Assembly (NCBI GenBank): GCA_030053945.1
Contig: JASGCW010000001.1
Span: forward strand, 1-50,973
DNA: 50,973 bases
Direction: 5' to 3'
Source: Limnohabitans sp.
Lineage (GTDB): Bacteria > Bacteroidota > Bacteroidia > Flavobacteriales > Flavobacteriaceae
Shown: piece after piece, positions 8,363 through 16,014 of the stretch
How positions within the stretch are numbered: position 1 is the stretch's first letter
How the letters are laid out: every line of letters begins with the position of its first letter
Translations under genes and position numbers: made by a program
The notes under the pieces: generated by a model
What the model was told of the DNA's origin: nothing
The model's database searches: none
The model's input: only the letters and a program-made list of their open reading frames with translations

Positions 8363-8965
8363 ATGAAAAAAATAATTTTAATCCTAACAATAGCTTCAGT
8401 TTTAACATCTTGTAATTCGCAATCAAAAAAAAGCAATGAGATGAATCATAAAAAAGAAACAACTATTGCTGAATTTAACAATTATGATTTGATAAATCTT
8501 AAGTTTAATGAAAATATAAATGATATTCTCAAGGTCGTAAAATTGAACTTAAAAGATAATCAAGAAACTGATGCTTTTACACTATTTGGCAATAAAAAAT
8601 TTGAAAGTAAGTCGGATTCTTTTTTATTGTTTAGAAATAAGAAGTTAACAGATAAAGAAAATATAAATAATATTATTATTCATTATAGTAAAGATAATAA
8701 TATAATAGGAATGATTCAAATAGATTTAAAAAATCAAACCGATTTAAAGAATAATTTGATTTTTAATTTAGGTAAATCAAATAAGGAATATCATTTTGAA
8801 TCAATAACAGAATCTTATTATTGGTTAAAAAATGGAAATTATTATTATTTTTTTCAAAAAAATGACAAAGATGATCCATATAATGTATTATTTATTTTTA
8901 AAGATAAAATATGGATAGATTTTATCAGTAATCTTGGATACGGTGGGGAGTATATGAAAAAATAA
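8363..8965 (+). CDS. Small lipoprotein of unknown function
   Basis: A 200-residue lipoprotein. I chose ATG 8363 because the signal starts there: MKKIILILTIASVLTSC, with Cys17 as the lipidation site. A longer frame from 8282 would run back into the preceding gene and bury the signal. The mature part is rich in Lys, Asn and Asp, with a strand-helix-strand core and NLGKSNKEYHFESITESYYW, similar in layout to the lipoproteins at 4940 and in the second half of the ORF at 831. The family is not recognised. Confidence 0.8.
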   Translation: MKKIILILTIASVLTSCNSQSKKSNEMNHKKETTIAEFNNYDLINLKFNENINDILKVVKLNLKDNQETDAFTLFGNKKFESKSDSFLLFRNKKLTDKENINNIIIHYSKDNNIIGMIQIDLKNQTDLKNNLIFNLGKSNKEYHFESITESYYWLKNGNYYYFFQKNDKDDPYNVLFIFKDKIWIDFISNLGYGGEYMKK

Positions 8966-8979
8966 GCAATAAATTTTTT

Positions 8980-9060
8980 ATGAAATCACCACTGACAACG
9001 AGTTTGTTGCAAACAAACACCAATGATTAAAAAGGTGATACCATATGTTACCTTGAACAA
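8980..9060 (+). pseudogene. Possible eroded scrap of the effector-like gene
   Basis: Translating from 8980 gives MKSP, about a dozen residues, an in-frame stop, then KGDTICYLE. The large protein at 2331 has RKSPKGANIANGTPIKYGDTIYLYLE. Both ends match with nearly the same spacing (14 against 13 residues between KSP and GDTI). This may be a decayed copy of that module, but the match is short and could be chance. Confidence 0.25.
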
Positions 9061-9075
9061 ATAAATTTTAAACAT

Positions 9076-9537
9076 ATGAAACATACTATTTTAATTTTTA
9101 GTTTTTTACTTCTAGTTTCTTGTAGTGAGAAACCTAGACCAAATGATGAATTTAGAAAAGAGGCACTTTCTAAAGTCAAAATTCAAGAAGATTCATTAAA
9201 GGCATTCACTGTGCTTCTTGACAAACTAGATGATAAATTCATCACTTTTGGAGAGTATTATAAGCATTCACATTATACCATTCAAGATTCATTAGAGGAA
9301 GTAATGATTAAAAAATATGGGGATAATTTTTTACAAGAATATTCACAATCAGAAAAACTTCAAGAAGAATTATATAATCTCACGGTTTCTTCCATAAAGA
9401 AATATGATGCTAAATTTAAAATACATAAAGATACTGCGAAAATAGCAGAGGAAATTTCGGTTCTAAATCCCATAATAAAGAGGTATTTGAACAACAAAAT
9501 GAATTTACAAATGTATATTCCAGAAGATAATAAGTAA
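9076..9537 (+). CDS. Small lipoprotein, helical, function unknown
   Basis: A 153-residue protein with a lipoprotein signal MKHTILIFSFLLLVSC (Cys16). The mature part is almost entirely charged helix (FRKEALSKVKIQEDSLKAF, KLQEELYNL, KIAEEISVLNPIIKRYL), unlike the strand-rich lipoproteins upstream. It is followed by a truncated GIDE-like fragment and a good terminator, so it is probably near the 3' end of the locus. The family is not recognised. Confidence 0.75.
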   Translation: MKHTILIFSFLLLVSCSEKPRPNDEFRKEALSKVKIQEDSLKAFTVLLDKLDDKFITFGEYYKHSHYTIQDSLEEVMIKKYGDNFLQEYSQSEKLQEELYNLTVSSIKKYDAKFKIHKDTAKIAEEISVLNPIIKRYLNNKMNLQMYIPEDNK

Positions 9538-9569
9538 TTATTTTTCCTATACCTAAAGATAAAAAACAA

Positions 9570-9767
9570 ATGTTTTTAATATCCAACATATTACTTATAT
9601 CAACAAATTTTGACTACTATCTAAGGCATATACCAATAATATTGATTTTTTTACTCGCAAAATTTATCTTACCAAGCTCAAAAAAGAAATTTTTTAAATT
9701 TCAATCTATTTTGCTTCTAGATTACAAAAAAGTAGCAGGAAATAACAGTTCATTAGGTAAGAAATAA
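9570..9767 (+). pseudogene. Truncated remnant of a second GIDE-type membrane protein
   Basis: The 65-codon frame encodes a hydrophobic segment followed by FILPSSKKKFFKFQSILLLD. The intact GIDE protein at 6300 has FFLPSNKNNFLKYQSILPTS at residues 154-173, at the junction of its last N-terminal membrane segment and the GIDE domain. The similarity stops there and the frame ends. This is best read as what is left of a second copy, cut on both sides. It could still be translated as a short membrane peptide, but I see no reason to think it functions. Confidence 0.55.
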
Positions 9768-9770
9768 ATA

Positions 9771-9808
9771 AACCGTCTCTAACATTGCACATTGAGGCGG
9801 TTTTTTTT
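9771..9808 (+). terminator. Rho-independent terminator closing the effector-like locus
   Basis: AACCGTCTC pairs with GAGGCGGTT (one G-T pair) across a 12-base loop and is followed by eight T residues. It stands four bases after the GIDE-like remnant and before the next lipoprotein gene, marking the end of the transcript. Confidence 0.85.
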
Positions 9809-9872
9809 ATTCATTCAAGCAACCTTTTTAATTTTTCTATACTAATTCATATAACAACATAAAATTAAACAT

Positions 9873-10556
9873 ATGAAAACATTAAAATTAATTGTTGCAA
9901 CTTTGATTCTTACACTAATCGCATGTTCAAAAACCGAAACGATTGAAACTGACAACCAATCATCCTTAACTATAAGCAACGAAACAAATTCAAGCAACTC
10001 AGAAACCACCTTCACTACTATTAAAATAAGCGGAAAAATAATCCCGAACAATGAAGAAATATTAGCCAAAGGAGTTTGCTGGAGCACTAATATCAATCCT
10101 ACAATTAATGATAAAACTATTAGTTTAACAGATAATAATTTTAGTGTAACCATTCCTAATCTAATAATGGACACAAAATATAATTTCAGAATATATGCTC
10201 AAACTAAATCAGGAATTTATTATGGTGATAACCAAAGTTTCAGCACACTTTCTCTAAAAAACACAAATTGGAAATTTGCTACCTATTACCCAAGAAATCA
10301 ATACACAATAAATTCTGTTGTTAATTTTTTCTCTGACGGTACAACAAAATTTGATGAATTAGGAAGTACTGCTGGTCTTTTTATCACATATGGTACTTGG
10401 ACAAATGAAGGCAATGTTGTAACTTATATCTGGGAGGGCAATAACCCAAATAACTCAACGTATGTATATACAGGAACTATTTCTGGGATGACTATCACTG
10501 GTACATTCACTCATCCTAGTGATCCTGGCACTTGGAATGCAATTTTCATCCATTAA
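9873..10556 (+). CDS. Lipoprotein with fibronectin type III-like domain and lipocalin-like C-terminus
   Basis: A 227-residue lipoprotein: signal MKTLKLIVATLILTLIAC, Cys18 lipidated. Residues about 50-125 form a fibronectin III-like module common in Bacteroidota surface proteins (KGVCWSTNINPTINDKT, then TKYNFRIYAQTKSGIYYGD). Residues about 130-227 begin NTNWKFATYY and end GTFTHPSDPGTWNAIFIH, the look of a small beta-barrel domain of the lipocalin-like kind, in which a Trp opens the barrel and strands ending in G.W repeat. The role is unknown. It is separated from the upstream locus by a terminator and is followed by a MITE-like element, so it is probably transcribed alone. Confidence 0.8.
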   Translation: MKTLKLIVATLILTLIACSKTETIETDNQSSLTISNETNSSNSETTFTTIKISGKIIPNNEEILAKGVCWSTNINPTINDKTISLTDNNFSVTIPNLIMDTKYNFRIYAQTKSGIYYGDNQSFSTLSLKNTNWKFATYYPRNQYTINSVVNFFSDGTTKFDELGSTAGLFITYGTWTNEGNVVTYIWEGNNPNNSTYVYTGTISGMTITGTFTHPSDPGTWNAIFIH

Positions 10557-10595
10557 AAAAACAACTAAAACGAACTTTTATCAAAAAACAATCAG

Positions 10596-10850
10596 GGCAT
10601 TCGGCTTTAAAAATATTTAAAAAAATTTGAAGAAATAACCACTCCCGATAGCTCAATGTCATCAAGTTAAGGAATTTTGGTTCAAAATCATTTATTATAT
10701 CGATGATTTTAAAAGGATTATGAGTTTTGCTTCGCCTGTTCACTTCGTTCGAGTCTCCTCACGTCGAAATGAAACAAACGAAACGCTTAACTTGACGACA
10801 TTGCCCGATAGTTATCTATCGGGAATGGTTATTTTTAAACGTGAATGCTG
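10596..10850. mobile_element. MITE-like element, copy 1
   Basis: The ends are inverted repeats: GGCATTCGGCTTTAAAAA at the left and its near reverse complement ending GTGAATGCTG at the right. Inside is a second, larger inverted repeat (10633-10671 against 10786-10834, over 35 paired positions); the right arm also holds an inserted hairpin CCCGATAG-TTAT-CTATCGGG. There is no coding capacity. The left 46 bases recur, inverted, in the element at 26397-26571, and a 29-base piece of the centre (10727-10755) recurs at 17020-17048. The element fills most of the 394-base gap between 10557 and 10950. Confidence 0.6.
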
Positions 10851-10865
10851 TGAAAACAATCCGAA

Positions 10866-10894
10866 AACTGAGGATTTTCATTAAACCCTCAGTT
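10866..10894. terminator. Stem-loop between convergent genes
   Basis: AACTGAGG pairs perfectly with CCTCAGTT around a 13-base AT-rich loop. It lies between the 3' ends of the lipoprotein gene (+) and the amino-acid oxidase gene (-). There is no long T tract on either side, so termination is likely but not certain. Confidence 0.45.
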
Positions 10895-10950
10895 AATCTA
10901 CTAATGAATTAAAAAAATGAAGACATAATAAATTCAAATAAAAATTGTAC

Positions 10951-12189
10951 TTACATTTGAAACATTTCTGTACTGATTGACAAATCCTTATTTGATATAA
11001 TTTCAGAAACTATCTTACCTGTTCCTGGAGCTAAACCCAATCCCATCATAGCATGACCAGTAGCTAAAACCACATTACTTAATTTTTTATCTCTAGCGAT
11101 TATTGGCAAACCACTAGGCGTACAAGGTCTAAAACCAAACCATACATCTTTATTCTCTGGAATGGAAATATTCGCATTAGGATAAAACGAATTTACTGTT
11201 TCTACTATTCCTTGCAATCTATTTCTATTAATATTCTTGTCTTTTGTATTTGTTATCTCCATAGTTCCACCAAATCGTATAGCAGTTGACATAGGTGTTA
11301 CAGCTACTTTCCCTTCACACAAAATGGACGGTATAGTTGGCTTTTCTATTTTATCAAAAAAGGTAAAACTATATCCTTTACCTGGTAAAATTGAAATTTT
11401 TGCACCCAACTTTTTTGCTATTTTAGGGCTCCATGCACCAGAAGCAATAACAACTTCATCAGTAACGACTTCCCCATTTGATGTAACTATTTTTTTTACT
11501 TTATTATTCGCAATAACAAAATCTAAAACTTCTGTGTTTTTGCTAATTTTCACTCTAGGATTAGCCATTAATTCGGCTTTTAAAAATGCCATAAATTTTT
11601 GAGGATACAAATGTGCATCACATTTATAATGGACTCCACCAATTGCATTTACTTTAGTCCCATTTTCTAAAATTTGCACCTCCTGTCGAGATAAAAAATC
11701 AACTTCTAGTCCTAATTCTTGGGCTAATTCACCCTCGTGTATAATCTCATATCCTGTTTTGTCTGTTTGATACAGCATTAACAAACCTTTTTCTTCATAA
11801 AAAAAAGAATTGCTTATTTTATCAAACTCTTGATAAAGTTCCTTACTCAATAAGGCAAGGTCTTTTAAGGCAGGCATTGATTTTTGTACATGCGCTTTGT
11901 TAGCCGATTGATAAAACTTCCAACCCCATTTAAGTAAATCAAAATCCAATCTTGGCTTTACATAAAATGGACTTTTACTATCAAACATCCACCTAATCCC
12001 TTGTGAAATCATTCCTGGTTGTGCTAACGGAATTACATGTGAAGGCACAATCATCCCAGCATTTCCATACGAACAACCATCACTTAAATCTGTATCATCA
12101 AAAATTTCTATTTCGTATCCTTCATTTGCAAGAAAATAAGCAGTTGACAACCCTATTATCCCTCCTCCTACAATACTAACTTTTTTCAT
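10951..12189 (-). CDS. FAD-dependent D-amino-acid dehydrogenase family; likely D-hydroxyproline dehydrogenase
   Basis: A 412-residue flavoprotein of the DadA/D-amino-acid oxidase family. The dinucleotide-binding motif VGGGIIGLSTAYFL is at residues 7-20 and the acidic end of the second strand is EIFDD. GCSYGNAGMI (about 38-47) and the C-terminal FGFRPCTPSGLPIIARD and GHAMMGLGLAPGTGK are typical of DadA-like enzymes. The neighbours point to cis-4-hydroxy-D-proline as substrate, oxidised to the pyrroline carboxylate used by the next enzyme. It is the last gene of the operon, separated from the epimerase gene by 94 bases that contain a strong hairpin. D-proline or another D-amino acid remains possible from sequence alone. 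Confidence 0.85.
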   Translation of the reverse strand: MKKVSIVGGGIIGLSTAYFLANEGYEIEIFDDTDLSDGCSYGNAGMIVPSHVIPLAQPGMISQGIRWMFDSKSPFYVKPRLDFDLLKWGWKFYQSANKAHVQKSMPALKDLALLSKELYQEFDKISNSFFYEEKGLLMLYQTDKTGYEIIHEGELAQELGLEVDFLSRQEVQILENGTKVNAIGGVHYKCDAHLYPQKFMAFLKAELMANPRVKISKNTEVLDFVIANNKVKKIVTSNGEVVTDEVVIASGAWSPKIAKKLGAKISILPGKGYSFTFFDKIEKPTIPSILCEGKVAVTPMSTAIRFGGTMEITNTKDKNINRNRLQGIVETVNSFYPNANISIPENKDVWFGFRPCTPSGLPIIARDKKLSNVVLATGHAMMGLGLAPGTGKIVSEIISNKDLSISTEMFQM

Positions 12190-12211
12190 TTTACTAATTT
12201 AAAACAATTAA

Positions 12212-12243
12212 AGACCTACAAAGTAAAGTTCCTTTGTAGGTCT
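12212..12243 (-). terminator. Hairpin between hydroxyproline epimerase and dehydrogenase genes
   Basis: AGACCTACAAAG pairs perfectly with CTTTGTAGGTCT over 12 bases with an 8-base loop, and is followed on the - strand by a T-rich stretch (TTTAATTGTTTT). It may lower expression of the last operon gene relative to the others or stabilise the 3' end of the upstream message. Confidence 0.6.
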
Positions 12244-12283
12244 GACAAAAACAAAGAATTATAAACTTGTATCTTAAACGAAC

Positions 12284-13294
12284 CTAAATCACTTGAAAAC
12301 CAAACGCATATGGATCATCTTCATCATCAACAACTATATTATTATAACCATACACCTTAGCCCAACCTTGTATTGTAGGAATAATTGCAGGAATATCCCC
12401 TATTGATGTTTCTTCAATAACTTTTCCAATAAACGTACTTCCTATATAACTTTCGTGTATATACTCTTCATCTTTACTTAACTTACCTTTAGCGTGTAGT
12501 TGTGCTAATCTAGCAGATGTTCCAGTACCACAAGGAGATCTATCTATAGCTTTATCTCCGTAAAATACAGCATTACGACCCGATGATGAATTATTCAAAG
12601 GAGTTCCAGTCCATAACATATGACTAACATCTCTTATCGTTTCATTTTCAGGATGAATAAACATATTAGGATATTTCTCATTAATCCTTTGACGAACAAT
12701 CTGACTGTATTGAATTAGTTTACTGGCGGTAAAATCTTGAACTCCAGAAAAATTATTTTGTGGGTCAACTATAGCATAATAATTTCCGCCATATGCTACA
12801 TCAAATGTAATTTCACCTAATTCTGGACAATCTATAGTTAAGCCTTCAGCTGCTAAATATGATTTAACATTAGTAAGTTTTACCCAATCAACTTTTTTAC
12901 CTGTTTGTTGATATTCAATTTGAACTAATCCCGCTGGAGCTTCCATTTTTATTTTCCCAGGTACTTTGGGAGTCACAAGCCCTTCTTCAACAGCTATAGT
13001 AATGGTACCTATTGTACCATGACCACACATAGGTAAACAACCAGAAGTTTCAATAAAAAGTATTCCAAAATCATTTTCTGGGTTTGAAGGTGGATACAAA
13101 ATACTTCCACTCATCATATCATGACCACGAGGTTCAAACATTAGACCTTTTCTTATCCAATCATATTCTTTCAAAAAGTGCTGTCTTTTTTCGCTCATAT
13201 TTGAACCTTTTAAGTCAGGCCCGCCACCTGCAACAACTCTTACAGGATTTCCACATGTATGAGCATCTACACAAAAGAATGTTTTTCTAGCCAT
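12284..13294 (-). CDS. 4-hydroxyproline 2-epimerase (proline racemase family)
   Basis: A 336-residue enzyme of the proline racemase fold, which inverts C2 of trans-4-hydroxy-L-proline to cis-4-hydroxy-D-proline. Both catalytic cysteines are present: Cys90 in MCGHGTIG and Cys255 in DRSPCGTGTSAR. A Cys-Cys pair fits epimerases and racemases and excludes the Thr-containing dehydratase subfamily. Substrate choice between proline and hydroxyproline is taken from the neighbours, which form the hydroxyproline pathway. The start ATG lies inside the end of the aldehyde dehydrogenase gene (28-base overlap), so the two are probably translationally coupled. Confidence 0.9.
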   Translation of the reverse strand: MARKTFFCVDAHTCGNPVRVVAGGGPDLKGSNMSEKRQHFLKEYDWIRKGLMFEPRGHDMMSGSILYPPSNPENDFGILFIETSGCLPMCGHGTIGTITIAVEEGLVTPKVPGKIKMEAPAGLVQIEYQQTGKKVDWVKLTNVKSYLAAEGLTIDCPELGEITFDVAYGGNYYAIVDPQNNFSGVQDFTASKLIQYSQIVRQRINEKYPNMFIHPENETIRDVSHMLWTGTPLNNSSSGRNAVFYGDKAIDRSPCGTGTSARLAQLHAKGKLSKDEEYIHESYIGSTFIGKVIEETSIGDIPAIIPTIQGWAKVYGYNNIVVDDEDDPYAFGFQVI

Positions 13295-14880
13295 TGACTT
13301 AAAGGTAAATTAGATTTATGATTGTTAATAGTCCTGAAAATATTTAATGGATTTTCACTTTTTAATTCAGCTGGAAGCAATTCTTCAGGCCAGTTTTGAT
13401 AACTTACAGGTCTCACCCATCTTTTTACGGAATCTATCCCTACCGCAGTAAATCTAGAATCTGATGAGGCGGGATAAGGTCCTCCGTGTAACATTGAAGG
13501 ACATACTTCTACCCCTGTAGGCACACCATTAAAAATTAGTCTCCCTACTCTATTTTGTAAAACCTGAACGATTTCTTTATAATTAACAATTTCATTTTCA
13601 TCACCTATAATCGTTCCTGTTAATTGACCTTCTAAATTTTCAATGACAAGTTTAAGTTCTTCTAAGTTTTTACATCTAACAACTATAGAAAAAGGCCCGA
13701 AAACTTCATGGCTTAATGATTTATTTTCCAAAAAGACTTTCCCTGTCACAGTTAAAATCGTTTGCGGGGCATAGTTAGGTTTAATTTCATCATTAAATTC
13801 GGCAACTACAGCTACTCCATTTTGCTTTTTTACAGTATCCCTACCTTCAACAAAACTAGTTTTAAAAGAATGATGTAACATACAACTAGGATTTATGTTA
13901 AGAACTTCATCTCCTAATTGATTTATGAATTGAGTTAATTCATCACTTTCAATACCTAGAATTAAACCTGGGTTAGTACAAAATTGCCCCGTACCTAAAG
14001 TAATAGAACTTGCATATTGTTTAGCCCAATAACTTCTTTGGTTTTTTAATGCTTCAGGAAGAATAACCACAGGATTAATACTTCCCATTTCGGCAAAAAC
14101 AGGAATAGGTTCTGATCGCTGTGACGCCAAATTAAATAAAGCTCTACCACCATTGATACTTCCTGTAAAACCTACTCCTTTAATATCCGGATGTTTAACA
14201 AGTGCTGTACCTAAAGTTGTTCCGCTACCTATCAAATTAGAAAAAACGCCCTCAGGAATATTATTTTTTTGAGCAGCCTTAACTACAGCCGAAGCAACTA
14301 ATTCTCCTGTACCTATATGCATAGAGTGACTTTTTACTATTACTGGACACCCTGCCGCTAATGCAGAAGCTGTATCACCTCCCGCAGTAGAAAAAGCTAG
14401 AGGGAAATTACTTGAACCAAAAACAGCTATTGGTCCTATGGGTGTTAACATTTTTCGGATATCATCTTTAGGCAATGGCTGTCGGTTTTTATCTGCGGTA
14501 TCAATTGTTGCTTCAACCCAATTCCCTTTTATTAACATCTCTGCAAAAGCCTTAAGTTGCCCTACAGTTCTTCCTCGTTCGCCTTCGGCTCTACCTCTTG
14601 GCAAACCAGACTCTTTAACATAAACATCAAGCAATTCATCTCCTAGAGCAAGTATTTCTTCTGCAATACTATTCAGAAAACTTGCTTTCTCTATACCAGA
14701 ATAATTTCTGTAAATCAGAAAAGCATTCTTAGCTTTTTGCACAGCTTCTTCTACTTCATCTGAAGTAGCCTCAATAAAATCCCACGGATTTTCTTCATTT
14801 AGTTCAGGATTAAAAGTCTTATGAACTTTTGAACCCTTCGCACTCAAAGTATATCCAATATAATTTTTCCCGCTTATCAT
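13267..14880 (-). CDS. 2-oxoglutarate semialdehyde (2,5-dioxopentanoate) dehydrogenase
   Basis: A 537-residue NAD(P)-dependent aldehyde dehydrogenase. Catalytic Cys301 lies in GTGQFCTNPG and the general base Glu264 in FAEMGSINPV; the nucleotide-binding FTGSINGGRALF is about 30 residues before the Glu. The length and FGSSNFPLAFSTAGGDTASALAAG fit the ketoglutarate semialdehyde dehydrogenases of pentose and hydroxyproline pathways. It would make 2-oxoglutarate, the last step of the route encoded here. I placed the start at the ATG at 14880; a GTG nine bases upstream is also in frame. It lies 26 bases after the deaminase gene and overlaps the epimerase gene. Confidence 0.9.
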   Translation of the reverse strand: MISGKNYIGYTLSAKGSKVHKTFNPELNEENPWDFIEATSDEVEEAVQKAKNAFLIYRNYSGIEKASFLNSIAEEILALGDELLDVYVKESGLPRGRAEGERGRTVGQLKAFAEMLIKGNWVEATIDTADKNRQPLPKDDIRKMLTPIGPIAVFGSSNFPLAFSTAGGDTASALAAGCPVIVKSHSMHIGTGELVASAVVKAAQKNNIPEGVFSNLIGSGTTLGTALVKHPDIKGVGFTGSINGGRALFNLASQRSEPIPVFAEMGSINPVVILPEALKNQRSYWAKQYASSITLGTGQFCTNPGLILGIESDELTQFINQLGDEVLNINPSCMLHHSFKTSFVEGRDTVKKQNGVAVVAEFNDEIKPNYAPQTILTVTGKVFLENKSLSHEVFGPFSIVVRCKNLEELKLVIENLEGQLTGTIIGDENEIVNYKEIVQVLQNRVGRLIFNGVPTGVEVCPSMLHGGPYPASSDSRFTAVGIDSVKRWVRPVSYQNWPEELLPAELKSENPLNIFRTINNHKSNLPLSQWLEKHSFV

Positions 14881-14906
14881 TTTATCCACCTAAAATTAAG
14901 TATATA

Positions 14907-15848
14907 TTATAGCAAAGTAGCAGCTTCAAAACTTACAATCTCATTATATTCAGGAAGTACAGGTCTGTTTTTCAAACTATCGTTAATCACCTTCAATACT
15001 CTTTCTCTTTCTGCTCCCGCTAAAGGTAATCTTGGAGCTCTTACATATTCTGTACCTAAGCCAGTAGCTACCTCTGCCAATTTGATATTTTGCACTAATT
15101 GAGGTGTAATATCTAATTCTAATAATGGTAAAAACCAACGGTAAATATCCAGAGCTTCTTGAATTTTACCTGCTTTGGCCAATTTATAAATAGCAACCGT
15201 TTCTCTAGGAAAAGCATCAACAAGTCCAGCAACCCATCCATCTGCCCCCATCAATAAACTTTCTAAAGCTAAAGTATCTACACCCGAAAGAATCTTAAGT
15301 CTATCTCCAAAACGATTTTTAATTCTAGTAATATTAGAAATATCTCTTGTAGATTCTTTTACTGCTTGAATATTATCTAATTTTAATAATTCTTCAAACA
15401 TATCCAAAGTAACTTCTATCTTATAATCAACAGGATTATTATAAATCATTATTGGAAGAGAAGTATTTTTTGCCACTTCAGAAAAGAAAACTATAGTCTC
15501 ATGATCTGTTGCTTTGTATCGCATAGGAGGAAGCATCATTAGCCCCTTCGCACCATCTTGTTCGGCTTTATTTGCCGCTTCTATTGCACCTCTGGTAGTT
15601 TGTTCTGCTATATTCATAATCACAGGAACTTTACCATTTACAATTTGAACAGTTTGTTTAACTAATTCGCGTTTTTCTTCTTCTAAAAGTGTACTCGCTT
15701 CACCTAACGTACCTCCTAAAATGATACCTTCAGCACCTGCTTCAAGCTGAGCATCAACATTTAACTTAAACATTTCAAAATCTAGCTTATCATCACTAGT
15801 AAATTTTGTTGTTACAGCAGGCATAACACCTTTCCATTCTAACTTCAT
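14907..15848 (-). CDS. DHDPS-family lyase; likely 1-pyrroline-4-hydroxy-2-carboxylate deaminase
   Basis: A 313-residue member of the dihydrodipicolinate synthase/N-acetylneuraminate lyase family. The Schiff-base lysine is Lys164 in QAVKESTRD, the catalytic tyrosine Tyr136 in IMIYNNP, and GGTLGEASTL is the usual substrate-carboxylate loop. In the hydroxyproline pathway this family deaminates the pyrroline-hydroxycarboxylate to 2-oxoglutarate semialdehyde, the substrate of the next gene. It is the first gene of the operon. On the - strand TAATTTTG (15861-15868) resembles the Bacteroidota promoter -7 box and lies just upstream of the start. True DHDPS activity is unlikely in this context. Confidence 0.88.
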   Translation of the reverse strand: MKLEWKGVMPAVTTKFTSDDKLDFEMFKLNVDAQLEAGAEGIILGGTLGEASTLLEEEKRELVKQTVQIVNGKVPVIMNIAEQTTRGAIEAANKAEQDGAKGLMMLPPMRYKATDHETIVFFSEVAKNTSLPIMIYNNPVDYKIEVTLDMFEELLKLDNIQAVKESTRDISNITRIKNRFGDRLKILSGVDTLALESLLMGADGWVAGLVDAFPRETVAIYKLAKAGKIQEALDIYRWFLPLLELDITPQLVQNIKLAEVATGLGTEYVRAPRLPLAGAERERVLKVINDSLKNRPVLPEYNEIVSFEAATLL

Positions 15849-15976
15849 AACTTTTTTTTACAAAATTATCTTAATAAAAAAGATGGCTTACACAATAAAA
15901 TTATCCCTTACTTATACTATATTACCCTATTTGTACTAAAAAACAAAATATCTTATTAATAATATATCACAAATAA

Positions 15977-15984
15977 TATATTTG
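15977..15984 (+). promoter_or_regulatory. Promoter -7 box of the AraC-type regulator
   Basis: TATATTTG is an exact match to the Bacteroidota -7 consensus TAnnTTTG. It overlaps a possible TTG start at 15982, so that start cannot be used from this promoter; the ATG at 16015 about 30 bases downstream fits. No clear TTG of the -33 box is at the right distance. Confidence 0.55.
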
Positions 15985-16014
15985 TTTAAAATTCAATCAA
16001 AACAAAAACAAAAA

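Noticed and set aside
10546..10743. 65-codon ORF on the - strand at the left part of MITE-like copy 1
   Set aside because: It is made by the inverted repeat and its flanks; composition is not protein-like and no start signal is seen.
14907..15848. Dihydrodipicolinate synthase for lysine synthesis
   Set aside because: The fold matches, but the operon context is hydroxyproline breakdown, so the deaminase role is more likely.
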